The notes under the pieces: generated by a model
The model's input: the letters and a program-made list of their open reading frames with translations, nothing else
Told to the model about the DNA's origin: nothing
Databases searched by the model: none
Program-made: the position numbers and the translations under genes
Shown: positions 1 through 8,384 of the stretch, in pieces
Numbering within the stretch: position 1 is the stretch's first letter
How the letters are laid out: every line of letters starts with the position of its first letter
Assembly (NCBI GenBank): GCA_016793325.1
Contig: JAEUKI010000077.1
Location: 62,001 to 126,000 of the forward strand
Direction of reading: 5' to 3'
Source: Myxococcales bacterium
GTDB taxonomy: Bacteria > Myxococcota_A > Polyangia > Polyangiales > Ga0077539
DNA length: 64,000 nt

Positions 1-234
1 GGGGTCGCACACGACGCCGTCACCCACGATGAGCGCTCCCCCGGCGGCCCACGCGCGCGCGCGCTCGACGGAGACCTTCAGTCGTTTGTCGTCGAGCCAC
101 GACGGTTGCGTGTCCGAAATCACGAGGATGTGCTCGACGCCCGCGGACTGGAGCGACAGCGCGGCGCGCAAGCCCACGGGGATGCCGAGCACCTCGCGTT
201 CGCCGAAATTACTGCAAATCACCACGCCGTTCAT
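1..234 (-). CDS. nucleotidyltransferase-like protein, N-terminal part (cut by window edge)
   Basis: The reverse strand is open from an ATG at 234 to the window edge, giving 78 residues. It begins MNGVVICSNFGERE and continues GIPVGLRAALSLQSAG, then HILVISD. A short hydrophobic strand, a G-x-P-hydrophobic loop, a helix and a second strand resemble the start of MobA/CDP-sugar-type nucleotidyltransferases, which in some bacteria are fused to a CDP-alcohol phosphatidyltransferase. The canonical GxGxR nucleotide loop is not seen, so function is inferred only from fold and context. The ATG lies 4 nt after the stop of the upstream glycosyltransferase, so the two are almost surely co-transcribed. The C-terminal part lies outside the window. 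Confidence 0.5.
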   Translation of the reverse strand, partial: MNGVVICSNFGEREVLGIPVGLRAALSLQSAGVEHILVISDTQPSWLDDKRLKVSVERARAWAAGGALIVGDGVVCDP

Positions 235-238
235 GACT

Positions 239-1273
239 TCATCCGCTCCGTCCAAACGCCGCTACCAGCTCGGCAGCGATCGAATCGTACGTGAACCCGC
301 GCGCGTGCGCCCGCGCCTCCTCGCGGATGGCCTCGCCCCGCGCGTCGATCGCCCTGCGCCACGAAGCGGCTGCGTCCGCGAGGCGCTCGGGGTCGTCGAG
401 CGCGAAGAAAAACGAGCGACCCTCGAACTCGGCGAGGTGGTGAACGGGCGGTCCGAGCAGCGGCGTTCCGTGCGAGAGCGCGAGCATCGCGGTGCCCGAC
501 GTGAAGAACTGTCGATAGCCGAGGACCATCCCGTCCGCGGCGAGCACGAGGTCCGCGGTCTCGCTTCGTGAGAGAAATCCCTCGCGGATCTCGATTGCTT
601 CGACGCCGCCCCTCGCCGCCACGAGCGCCGCGAGCGCGCGTGGATCCGAGGCGCGTCCGGCGACGACGAGGCGATCGGCTCCGCGGCAACCGCGGGCAAA
701 CGCAGCTGCGACGCGATCGAAGCCCTTGTACGACTCGATCGCGCCGAAGCACACGAGCACGCGCTCGTCGGGAGCGAAGCCCATGCGCGCGCGGATCGTC
801 GCGCGATCCGCGGTGGCGACGTAGTCGTCGAGCGCGTGCGGGTGCCCCGCGAGAACGAAGTCCCCACGAAATCCGAGGGCCCGCACCGAGGCTTCAGCGG
901 ACGCGAAGTGCCCGTGCACGAGCGCACATCGCCTGAGAAACGCCTGACGAAACGCGATCGCCAGGTCCGGGTGCGGCTCGTCGTGCCCCACGAGGTTGTG
1001 CGCCGTCCAAGCGACCTTCACGCCGCGAAGGGCGAACGCGTCGAGCAGCGAAAAGAACCACACCGCGCGCGCGCGAGCCTTCGCGCGGGACGCATCGCGC
1101 AGCATCCACTCGGGCCAGTGCAGGTGCAACCAACGCGCGGACGACCGATCGAGCACGAGCTCGGCGAGGTACCGACGCGACCGCGACGAGACGCCGCGCC
1201 GTTCGAGCGATTCGGTCAGGCGCGTGAGGTAGGGATTTTCTTCGTACGGCCGAGGCCACGAGAGCAGTTGCAC
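239..1273 (-). CDS. glycosyltransferase (GT-B fold, group-1-like)
   Basis: Protein of about 344 residues starting VQLLSWPRPYEENPYL. Its N-terminal half has a Rossmann-like pattern with an acceptor-side WTAHNLVGHD motif. The C-terminal half has GAIESYKGFDR at about 177-187 and a donor-side segment (TADLVLAADG, then SGTAMLALSHGTPLLGP) at about 236-273, typical of GT4/group-1 transferases, although the usual E-x7-E pair is not clear. GTG at 1273 is preferred; another GTG at 1303 is possible. The longer reading frame to 1414 would run through the divergent aminotransferase and is rejected. Only about 40 bp separate it from that aminotransferase gene, and both probably serve a cell-surface glycan. 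Donor and acceptor cannot be deduced. Confidence 0.82.
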   Translation of the reverse strand: MQLLSWPRPYEENPYLTRLTESLERRGVSSRSRRYLAELVLDRSSARWLHLHWPEWMLRDASRAKARARAVWFFSLLDAFALRGVKVAWTAHNLVGHDEPHPDLAIAFRQAFLRRCALVHGHFASAEASVRALGFRGDFVLAGHPHALDDYVATADRATIRARMGFAPDERVLVCFGAIESYKGFDRVAAAFARGCRGADRLVVAGRASDPRALAALVAARGGVEAIEIREGFLSRSETADLVLAADGMVLGYRQFFTSGTAMLALSHGTPLLGPPVHHLAEFEGRSFFFALDDPERLADAAASWRRAIDARGEAIREEARAHARGFTYDSIAAELVAAFGRSG

Positions 1274-1313
1274 GGAGACGCCGCGCCGCGGTGTATACCG
1301 CACGCCGTCGACG

Positions 1314-2450
1314 ATGACCCAAACACCCAACGCGATGATCACGTTGTCCGAGACCACGCTCGGAGAAGAAGAAGCCGCGGCCGCTGCGGCGGTGGTGCGA
1401 AGCGGATGGCTCACGCAGGGCGAGCGCGTCGCGGCGTTCGAGCGCGCGTTCGCAGAAATGGTGGGGACGCGTCACGCGATCGCCGTGGCGAACTGCACAG
1501 TGGCGCTCGAGCTCGCGCTCGAGGCCGTGGGGGTGCGCGCGGGGGACGAGGTGATCGTTCCCGCGTTGACGTTTGTGGCGACGGCGAACGCGGTGCGGAG
1601 GCTCGGCGCGGTTCCCGTGTTCGCCGACGTGACGAGCGAGGATGATTTGACGCTCTCGCCCGACGACGTCGCGAAGAAGGTGACCGCGAAGACCCGCGCG
1701 GTGTGCCCCGTGCACTACGCGGGCTGGGCTGCGGACGTCGACGCCCTCGCGCGCGCGGCGCCCAACGCGGCCATCGTCGAAGACTGCGCGCACGCGCCCG
1801 GCGCCACGCTGGGAGCGCGCGGCTGCGGCGCGCTCGGCGACGTGGGGGCGTTCTCGTTCTTCTCGAACAAGAACATGACCACCGGCGAAGGCGGGATGCT
1901 CACGACCCACGACGACGCCCTCGCCTCGTCGCTGCGCCTCATGCGCGCGCACGGAATGACGACGAGCACCCTCGATCGCCACCGAGGCCACGCGTACACC
2001 TACGACGTCGCCCGCGTCGGGACCAACGCGCGGATGGACGAGATCCGCGCGGCCATCGGCGCGATCCAGCTCGCCAAGCTCCGCGCCAACAACGCCCTGC
2101 GCGCAGAGCGCGTCCGCTGGTATCGCGAGCGGCTCGCGGCCGTCGAGGGCCTCGGGCTGCCGTTTTCGTCGGTCTCGCGCGGCGCGAGCGTGCATCACTT
2201 GTTCGTCGTTCTGTTGCCCGCGGCGGCCGATCGCGCGGCGGTCATGAGCGCGATGCGCGCGGACAGCGTGCAGACCTCGATCCACTATCCGCCAACACAC
2301 ACATTCAAAGCGTACGAGCATTTCGAGGCGAATCTGCCTGTCACCGACGCGATCACGCCGCGGCTCCTCACGCTTCCGCTGCACCCCACGCTCGAGCGCG
2401 GGCAGGTCGATCGCGTGTGCGACGCGCTCCTTCGCGCGCTCGGCCGATAG
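1314..2450 (+). CDS. DegT/DnrJ/EryC1/StrS-family PLP sugar aminotransferase
   Basis: A 378-residue fold-type I PLP enzyme, of the length usual for this family. These enzymes transaminate ketosugar nucleotides to aminosugars for LPS, capsule or glycosylated metabolites. Visible family marks are an N-terminal SGWLTQGERVAAFE substrate/dimer segment, PALTFVATANAV at about 83-93, VEDCAHAPGA at 155-164 with the PLP-contacting Asp, and FSFFSNKNMTTGEGGM with Schiff-base Lys186. The C-terminal YPPTHTF segment is also typical. It is divergent from the glycosyltransferase and convergent with the methyltransferase. The ATG at 1314 is the only start keeping the complete N-terminal helix. The exact sugar substrate is unknown. 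Confidence 0.93.
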   Translation: MTQTPNAMITLSETTLGEEEAAAAAAVVRSGWLTQGERVAAFERAFAEMVGTRHAIAVANCTVALELALEAVGVRAGDEVIVPALTFVATANAVRRLGAVPVFADVTSEDDLTLSPDDVAKKVTAKTRAVCPVHYAGWAADVDALARAAPNAAIVEDCAHAPGATLGARGCGALGDVGAFSFFSNKNMTTGEGGMLTTHDDALASSLRLMRAHGMTTSTLDRHRGHAYTYDVARVGTNARMDEIRAAIGAIQLAKLRANNALRAERVRWYRERLAAVEGLGLPFSSVSRGASVHHLFVVLLPAAADRAAVMSAMRADSVQTSIHYPPTHTFKAYEHFEANLPVTDAITPRLLTLPLHPTLERGQVDRVCDALLRALGR

Positions 2451-2473
2451 CGAATCGTCGACGGCCGGATCGC

Positions 2474-3403
2474 TCAGCTTCGAAGCACGTTGAGCCGCGA
2501 ACGAGCGCGCTTTCGCCCGTGGATGTAGAGGATCGTGCTCGACGCGCGCGGAGCCTCGGTCACTTCGACGAGGTCGAAGCGCGCGCCCACGAGCCCCATG
2601 ACCGCCTCGCGCGTGTAGTAGTGGACGTGCGCGGGCTGCGAGAACATCGCCTCGCCTACGAGCGCGGCGCTCGCTCGGACGCCCACGGAGGCCACAGCGC
2701 GCGCCGCCTCGAGCGCCCGCGCGGCGCGGGACGGCGCAGAACGCGCGCGCGCGACTGCGGGCGGAAGCACGCTCACCACGAGCGCGAGCGAGCCTCCCGC
2801 CACGAGGGCGCGGCTCGCCTCGTCGAGCGCGCGCTCGGGCTCGACGAAATAGTCGAACGCCGCGTGGCTGAACACCGTGATCGCCGAAGCGCTCGCGATC
2901 GGGAGCTCTTCGGCCACCGCGCGCAGCACCGCGCCGTCGCCCTTCGGCGCGGGGTCGAGCCCGACGTAGAAGCACCGCGACGGCGCGAGCGCGCGCATCC
3001 GCCCGTCCTTCGCGCCGACGTCCACGAGCAGCCCGTCGCGATCGCCAACGCAGCGCTCGAGCAGCGCGCGCGTGCGGTCGTCGCTCGACCCGTCGGAGCG
3101 CTCACTCGCGGGATCACTTGATTTCGTGTGCAAAGATCGAGCGCGCTGGCGACGGCGCCACGCTTCGAGGCCGTCCATCGCCGCGTGCCACTGCGACCAC
3201 GGGCCGCGTCGGGACTCGTCGGACTCGCCGAGCATCGCGGCGCGGGTCTTCGCCGTAACGAGCGACCAGTAGCCGCCCTCGCGGACAAACGATTCGCCGC
3301 AGGATTCGCAGCGCAAACGCGAGGTCTCGCGCGCAAGCGCCCCGTGGCATCCTGGGCACGCGAGCACGGACAAGAGCGACTGTTCGCCGAACGCAGCGTT
3401 CAC
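2474..3403 (-). CDS. class I SAM-dependent methyltransferase with N-terminal zinc ribbon
   Basis: About 309 residues. The first 40 form a Trm112-like zinc ribbon with C16-x2-C19 and C32-x2-C35. A Rossmann methyltransferase follows, with motif I LLVDVGAKDGR at about 124-134, an acidic VGLDPAP second strand, and a motif resembling methyltransferase-11 proteins (SHAAFDYFVEPERALDEASR). Zinc ribbon plus methyltransferase is common in bacterial enzymes acting on small molecules or quinone-like substrates, but the substrate is not identifiable. The GTG start at 3403 overlaps the TGA of the upstream lipoprotein gene (GTGA), so ygfZ, the lipoprotein and this gene form one minus-strand unit. The open frame extends upstream to 3919, but that part is a shadow of the lipoprotein gene. 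Confidence 0.85.
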   Translation of the reverse strand: MNAAFGEQSLLSVLACPGCHGALARETSRLRCESCGESFVREGGYWSLVTAKTRAAMLGESDESRRGPWSQWHAAMDGLEAWRRRQRARSLHTKSSDPASERSDGSSDDRTRALLERCVGDRDGLLVDVGAKDGRMRALAPSRCFYVGLDPAPKGDGAVLRAVAEELPIASASAITVFSHAAFDYFVEPERALDEASRALVAGGSLALVVSVLPPAVARARSAPSRAARALEAARAVASVGVRASAALVGEAMFSQPAHVHYYTREAVMGLVGARFDLVEVTEAPRASSTILYIHGRKRARSRLNVLRS

Positions 3404-4164
3404 GGCGCGCGAGCATCGAGCAGAGCGACGCCCGCGTCCATCCCGACGCTCGCCTGCCCCGCGTCTCGCGCGCGTTGGGGCGCGGTCATGTCGCAGGGCG
3501 CTCCACGATCGGCCCACGCGCGGAGCCGCTCGGCGGCGTCGCCGGGCCAGCTCGACTCGAGGCTCCGCGACCAGGGCCACGCTCCGCCGTCCCACTGCGA
3601 GAGCGAGGTCGACCCCGACTCGATCCACGCGATGAGCCGCCGGGGCGCCATGCGGTCCGCGGTCACGCGGCACGAGCGCTGCGCCACGAGCTCGATCACC
3701 CGCCGCGCGTGCGGCGCGCGACGCGCGTCTCCCGAGCGAAACACGGACACCAACACGCGAACGCCGTCCGCCCCGTAGGACGCGAGCGCCCGGACGTTGG
3801 GCGGCCCCGCGGGGCCGGCGGTGTCTGCGTTTTCGTCGATGCGCGTGACGAGCCACGCGAGCTCGGCCGCGCGCGGCCCTGCGTCGGCCGTCACCATGGG
3901 TCCGCCGTCGTTGGACCACTCGAAGGGGTTGCTCGCCTGCGCGCGAACGGCGGACGCGTCGCGCTCGGAGTCCTCGTTGATGCGAATGATGGCGTTGCGC
4001 ACGGGGGCGACGGCGGCGCGCGGAACGACATCAGCGCTCGACTCGCCTCCGCTCGTCCGAGGGTCGCGCGCGGTCTCTCTCGCGGCGCGATCGGCGCTCG
4101 AGTCTTCGATGGGCCCACAGGACGCCAGCGCCACCGTCACGGCGAGCAGCGATCGCGAAATCAC
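3400..4164 (-). CDS. putative lipoprotein of unknown function
   Basis: About 254 residues from a GTG at 4164. The start VISRSLLAVTVALASCGP is a short signal peptide with lipobox LASC, so the mature protein should be lipid-anchored and periplasmic or outer membrane. The body has two helical stretches (NVRALASYGADGVRVLVSVF, then HARRVIELVAQRSC) that look like a degenerate HEAT-like pair, then a Trp/Ser/Asp-rich tail. No catalytic motif is recognised. A longer start, GTG at 4224, would overlap the ygfZ stop as GTGA and add about 20 residues before the hydrophobic core. The 3-prime end overlaps the methyltransferase start. Function unknown. Confidence 0.72.
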   Translation of the reverse strand: MISRSLLAVTVALASCGPIEDSSADRAARETARDPRTSGGESSADVVPRAAVAPVRNAIIRINEDSERDASAVRAQASNPFEWSNDGGPMVTADAGPRAAELAWLVTRIDENADTAGPAGPPNVRALASYGADGVRVLVSVFRSGDARRAPHARRVIELVAQRSCRVTADRMAPRRLIAWIESGSTSLSQWDGGAWPWSRSLESSWPGDAAERLRAWADRGAPCDMTAPQRARDAGQASVGMDAGVALLDARAP

Positions 4165-4220
4165 CGGATTGCTCAGCGATGACCGCGGGTCACCTGTCGG
4201 AGGCTCCCCGGGCGATGCGC

Positions 4221-5117
4221 TCACTGAACGGGCCTCGACACGACGGCCGCTTCGCGCCCAGCGACGGTGACCTTCTTGGACTCTTGCGCGACGGACCACT
4301 TCACCATGGCGAGCGCGACGCTCTTCTCGAGCGCTGGCGACCAGAGCGACGAGGTCACGACACCCGCGTCTCCGTCGAGCGTGGCACCGACCTCGACGGG
4401 CTCTCCGTCGAGCACGAGCGCGACGAGCTGGCGCCGAACGTGGCCGCGCATCTGGAGCCGGCAGACGACCTCTTGCCCGACGTAGCAGCCCTTGTTGAAG
4501 GACACCGCGCGGTCGGTGATGTTCGCTTCTTGCACGTAGTTGTCCGTGCTGAAGTCCACGCCGAATCGCGCGATGCCCGCCTCGACGCGCGCGATCTCCC
4601 ACGCGCGCTCGGAGACCTCCATGACGCCCGCGGACTCGAGCTCCGCGCGCTTGGCGTCGAGCTCGGACACGTCGCACACGAAATCAATTCCGCCGCGGCC
4701 GAGTCGATCCGCGCTGAACGCCGTCGCGCCCTTGTGCCGCGAGGCCTCCGGCCCTTGCACGGTGAGCGCGCGGAGGGCGCTCGCGAGCGCGACCTCGCAG
4801 TCCTCCATAATGATGTGCTTCTCGAAGTGATCGACGAGGTCTGCCGCGGTGGCCGACGGCGCGACGACGAGGAGCTCGTCTGCGTTTGCGTGGACGAAGA
4901 GGTCTCCGAAGAGCTTTCCCTTCTCGTGGACGGCGGCGGCGTAGCGGCTGTCGCCCGGTCGCATGCTCTTGCACTCTTGGGTGATCATCCCCGAGAGCCA
5001 CTCGAGGCGGTCGGGCCCGCGCACCGCGATGATCGCGTGCTTGTCGAGCACCATGAACCCTGCGCGCTCGCGGAGCGCCTTCGCCTGGAGGATCGTGCTG
5101 TCATCGAGGATTGCCAT
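4221..5117 (-). CDS. ygfZ: folate-binding protein YgfZ/IBA57 family
   Basis: A 298-residue relative of the glycine-cleavage T-protein. YgfZ/IBA57 proteins bind tetrahydrofolate and help repair or mature certain [4Fe-4S] enzymes in the cytoplasm. The diagnostic K-G-C-Y-x-G-Q-E motif is intact as NKGCYVGQEVV at 208-218, with the redox/folate-site Cys211. GcvT-fold marks include RGPDRLEWLSGMITQ at 33-47. It is clearly YgfZ rather than GcvT because of this motif and the shorter length. It heads a minus-strand run with the lipoprotein and methyltransferase, which probably reflects convenience rather than shared function. The ATG at 5117 gives the expected length. Confidence 0.93.
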   Translation of the reverse strand: MAILDDSTILQAKALRERAGFMVLDKHAIIAVRGPDRLEWLSGMITQECKSMRPGDSRYAAAVHEKGKLFGDLFVHANADELLVVAPSATAADLVDHFEKHIIMEDCEVALASALRALTVQGPEASRHKGATAFSADRLGRGGIDFVCDVSELDAKRAELESAGVMEVSERAWEIARVEAGIARFGVDFSTDNYVQEANITDRAVSFNKGCYVGQEVVCRLQMRGHVRRQLVALVLDGEPVEVGATLDGDAGVVTSSLWSPALEKSVALAMVKWSVAQESKKVTVAGREAAVVSRPVQ

Positions 5118-5185
5118 CTGTGCTTCTCGCGTGAAAGGTGTAGCGCGCGTCGAGCGCGTGTGGGGTATAGAACTGCGCGCATCCC

Positions 5186-5872
5186 ATGCGTAGTCCCACG
5201 TGGCTCGCGCTTTCGCTCGGATTGGCGAGCGTCGCGTGCGAGCGCCGCCCGTCCGAACCCCCGTCGCTGCCGAGCGAGCCGCCGCGGCTCACCGTGCCTC
5301 CGCGCGCGCCGCCCGTGAGCCCGTCGCGCGCCGAGCCGACCGAGCCCGTCGATCCTGCGGCGCGCGCGCGCGACGCGTGTTCGATCCTGCCCGAGGTCGC
5401 CGTGCGCGTGTTCGCGGACATCGACGAGCAGACGCGCGTCACCCAAGAGCGCACGGGCCTCGCGGGGATGGACATGTGCCAGTACCGCTGGCGAAAGCGC
5501 GACGCCGCTGCGATCTCGGCGCGCAACCGCGAGCGGGTCGAACGAGAGCCGAATTTGCTCGCCGCCGTCGCGCGACGCACGGGCTCGCAAGGCGCGCTCG
5601 AGTCCGCGGAGGCAGAGCTACGACTGAGCATTCTTCCGCCGCGCTCGGGGCCACCCGCGCTGTGGGCGCGCGGGTTCGAGCTCGCGCACACGGGCCAACA
5701 AGTGGTCGCCTCGCTCGGCGATCAAGCGGCGTTCGACGCGACGCGGGGCGTGCTCGCGGTGCGACGAGCGAATCGAACGTTCGAGGTCTCCTGTCGCGTG
5801 GGGCTCGATGAGGCGACGACGCTCGCGCTCGCGACGCGCATCGCGCGCGACGTGCTATCCCGCCTGCCGTGA
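5186..5872 (+). CDS. putative lipoprotein upstream of MoxR-type ATPase
   Basis: A 228-residue protein beginning MRSPTWLALSLGLASVACER, a lipoprotein signal peptide with lipobox SVAC. A Pro/Ser/Glu-rich linker follows to about residue 50, then a globular domain with ARDACSILPEVAVRVF and GMDMCQYRWRKRD, suggesting a disulphide between the two cysteines. No known family is recognised; it superficially resembles DUF3558-type envelope lipoproteins. Its TGA overlaps the GTG of the downstream AAA ATPase (GTGA at 5869-5872), so the two are translationally coupled. That link suggests an envelope-associated role connected with the ATPase, but this is inference. Confidence 0.75.
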   Translation: MRSPTWLALSLGLASVACERRPSEPPSLPSEPPRLTVPPRAPPVSPSRAEPTEPVDPAARARDACSILPEVAVRVFADIDEQTRVTQERTGLAGMDMCQYRWRKRDAAAISARNRERVEREPNLLAAVARRTGSQGALESAEAELRLSILPPRSGPPALWARGFELAHTGQQVVASLGDQAAFDATRGVLAVRRANRTFEVSCRVGLDEATTLALATRIARDVLSRLP

Positions 5873-7164
5873 ACGCATCCACCGTGCACGAAGTGAGCGT
5901 GGGCCCCAAGCTCGCCGCGCTGCTCGCCCTCGCCTATCGCGCGCGACGGCCCGCGTTGGTCGAGGGCGCGACGGGCATCGGCAAATCCGAGCTCGTTCAA
6001 TCAGTCGCAAAATCACTGGGCGTTTCGCTGGTGACGCTCGACCTCTCGCTGCTCGAGCCGCCGGACCTCGTGGGCTTGCCCGTGGTGCGCGACGGTCGAA
6101 CGTCGTACGCGACCCCCGCGACGCTCCCCACCGAGGGGGCGGGGATCTTGCTCCTCGAAGAGCTCAACCGCGCCGAGCGCTACGTGCAGCAGCCTGCCCT
6201 TCAGCTGCTCACCGCGGGGAGGCTCCACGAATACCAGCTCCCCGCAGGGTGGGTGTGCTTCGCGGCGACCAACCCGCCCACGGGCGAGTACCACGTCACG
6301 CCGCTCGATCGCGCGCTCGAAGCGCGGTTCATGAAGATCCGCGCCCGCGCCGAGCGCGGACCGTGGCTCACCTGGGCGGAGGCCAACGGCGTTCACCTCG
6401 CGGTGCTCACCGTGGTGCGAGAGCACTCGCGAGCGCTCGACGAAGCCTCGCCTCGGAGCTGGACGTACGCGGGGCAGATCCTCGCTGCCATGACGAGCAA
6501 AGAGCGCGCGGACCCGGATTTCGTGCGCGACGCGCTGTGCGGGTTTCTCCCGCCCGCGTGGGCCGAGGTCCTCGCCGCCGCGAGCGAAGGAACCGCCGGA
6601 CAGCTGTCGCTCGACCTGCGAAGGCTCTTGTCCGAGTACGCAGGCGAGCCGCAAAAACAGGTGCGTGAATTCAAGACGCAAGGGCGCACCGACGCGCTCG
6701 ACGAGCTCGTGCACCGCGTGCGCTCGATCGTGCGGAGCCCCGAGGTCGCGACGATGGCCGAGCAAGGGACGTTTCGGCTCGAGAGCTTCGAGGGGCTCCT
6801 CGGCGACCTGCCCGGCGACGCGCGAGAGTCTTTGCAAGAAGCCATCGCGTCCAACCCCGTCGCAGTGTCGCTCGTCGAGCTGCGCGCGGGCGAAGTGATC
6901 GCGAATGGCCAAGCCCTCAACGCCGACAAGAAGCTCGCGATCTGGGCGCAGTCGCCCTTGCAGCGCTACCGCGCGGCGATCGTGGCCAACGCCCTCTGCG
7001 CGCACCTTCGGCAACACGGAAAGGTGAGCGAGCTGCGCCAGAGCAACGCCGTTCGCTCGAACCTCGGTCGCGTGCTCGCGGCGCTCGGCGAGCGCTACGC
7101 GATGCCCCTCGTCAGCGTGATGCTCGAGCTCGGGATCACGCCGATTCGTCCGGGGCGTGGATGA
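5869..7164 (+). CDS. MoxR-like AAA+ ATPase
   Basis: A 431-residue AAA+ protein. Walker A is GATGIGKSE at about 33-41, Walker B is ILLLEELNRAE at 93-103, and sensor 1 is FAATNPPTGEYHV around Asn135. The layout matches MoxR-type chaperone ATPases, which pair with VWA-domain proteins to remodel or activate targets. The C-terminal half (about 250-431) is helical and unassigned. The GTG start overlaps the preceding lipoprotein stop. The end overlaps the next gene, an HExxH/VWA protein, by 4 bp, so partner and ATPase are co-translated as is normal for MoxR systems. The target in this organism is unknown. Confidence 0.88.
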   Translation: MNASTVHEVSVGPKLAALLALAYRARRPALVEGATGIGKSELVQSVAKSLGVSLVTLDLSLLEPPDLVGLPVVRDGRTSYATPATLPTEGAGILLLEELNRAERYVQQPALQLLTAGRLHEYQLPAGWVCFAATNPPTGEYHVTPLDRALEARFMKIRARAERGPWLTWAEANGVHLAVLTVVREHSRALDEASPRSWTYAGQILAAMTSKERADPDFVRDALCGFLPPAWAEVLAAASEGTAGQLSLDLRRLLSEYAGEPQKQVREFKTQGRTDALDELVHRVRSIVRSPEVATMAEQGTFRLESFEGLLGDLPGDARESLQEAIASNPVAVSLVELRAGEVIANGQALNADKKLAIWAQSPLQRYRAAIVANALCAHLRQHGKVSELRQSNAVRSNLGRVLAALGERYAMPLVSVMLELGITPIRPGRG

Positions 7165-8384
7165 CCACGCGGGACGCGCTCCTGCGACTCGCGAGCCGCG
7201 AGTGGCTCGCGAAGTACCCGTTTCACGCGGCGATGATCGCGCGGATGGAGGTCGTCCACGACACGTCCGTCCCGTGGATGGCGGTGTCCTTCGAGCGCGG
7301 GCGCTTCTTTCTGCACGCGAACCTCGAGGCGCTGTCTCGCGCGCCGCAGTTCGTCGCGGGGATCTTGCTCCACGAGGTGCACCACGTGGCGCTAGGACAC
7401 CTCACTCACAGCAAATTTCGCGACGGAATCGAGCACGCCGAGGTCATGGAGACGTGCATGGAGCTCTCGGCCAACGACGGGATCGCCGAGCCCTTGCCGA
7501 ACCCGATCGTGTGGGAGCAGTTCGCCCGGTTCGGCGTGCGCGCGACGCAGTCGACGCTCGAGCGCTACGCGCTGCTCGTGCCGATTCACCGCAGCGGCGC
7601 CCTCGCCAAAGCGCTCCGCGACGGAGGCGCAGACAACGTCGACGACCACGGCCCCTGGCGCCAAGGCGAAGGGACCAGCGCGGGCGCCCTCGCAAAGACC
7701 CGCGAGGTCGTCGAGCGCTCGCTCGACGAAGCCAAGCGCGAGGGCCTCGCGCCCGACGTTCGAATCGCCGGTGTTCTTCCTGGCCGATTGCTCGAGGCCC
7801 TCGGAGGAACGAGCGCTCCCGTCGAGGCCTCGTCCATCGATTGGCGCGCGGCGCTCGAGGGCTTGGTGCAACGATTGCGCGCTCCCGCTCGAACGTGGGC
7901 GCGCCCCAATCGACGCTTCATGGATCGGATCGGCGCGATTCCCGGGCGCTCGTATCGCACGGGCGGGTCTGCGCGGCCGTCGGTGCTCGCGGTGATCGAC
8001 ACGAGCGCGAGCATCACGCGCGACGATCTCGCGCGGATCGCGGCGGAGTTCGATCGGATCGCTCCGTACGCGCGCGTCGTCGTGTGCGAGTGCGACACCG
8101 AAGTGACGCGCGTCTATCCGTTTGCAAATCGCATCGACGCGGTCGAGGGTCGCGGAGGGACGGATCTTCGCCCTCCCTTCGAGCGAACGCTGCTCGCGCG
8201 CGAGGCGATCGACGCGGTCGTGTACTTCACCGATGGCGAGGGGCCGTGGCCCGAGCACGCGCCTTCTGTTCCCGCGCTGTGGGTGCTCGTCGGAAAGCAG
8301 CCTTTTGGCTGCCCCTGGGGCGAACGAGCGTCGCTCGACACGGCGATCGAGCGACGCGACTTTCACCGCGATGGCGCCGCGTGA
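7161..8384 (+). CDS. VWA-like domain protein with HExxH metallopeptidase motif (DUF2201-like)
   Basis: A 407-residue protein. The N-terminal half has a putative zinc site LLHEVHHVALGH at about 69-80 (H71-E72-x-x-H75), as in DUF2201 putative metallopeptidase domains. The C-terminal half is VWA-like, with a MIDAS-type start VIDTSASITRDDL at about 277-289 and a later strand VVYFTDGEGPWP. DUF2201/VWA proteins commonly lie beside MoxR ATPases, exactly as here (4 bp overlap). Whether the peptidase site is active cannot be told. It overlaps the likely malic-enzyme start by 14 bp in another frame. Confidence 0.85.
   Translation: MTTRDALLRLASREWLAKYPFHAAMIARMEVVHDTSVPWMAVSFERGRFFLHANLEALSRAPQFVAGILLHEVHHVALGHLTHSKFRDGIEHAEVMETCMELSANDGIAEPLPNPIVWEQFARFGVRATQSTLERYALLVPIHRSGALAKALRDGGADNVDDHGPWRQGEGTSAGALAKTREVVERSLDEAKREGLAPDVRIAGVLPGRLLEALGGTSAPVEASSIDWRAALEGLVQRLRAPARTWARPNRRFMDRIGAIPGRSYRTGGSARPSVLAVIDTSASITRDDLARIAAEFDRIAPYARVVVCECDTEVTRVYPFANRIDAVEGRGGTDLRPPFERTLLAREAIDAVVYFTDGEGPWPEHAPSVPALWVLVGKQPFGCPWGERASLDTAIERRDFHRDGAA

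Noticed and set aside
894..2975. 693-codon minus-strand frame spanning the glycosyltransferase and aminotransferase genes
   Set aside because: It crosses two genes with strong motifs in other frames and encodes only Arg/Ala-rich sequence.
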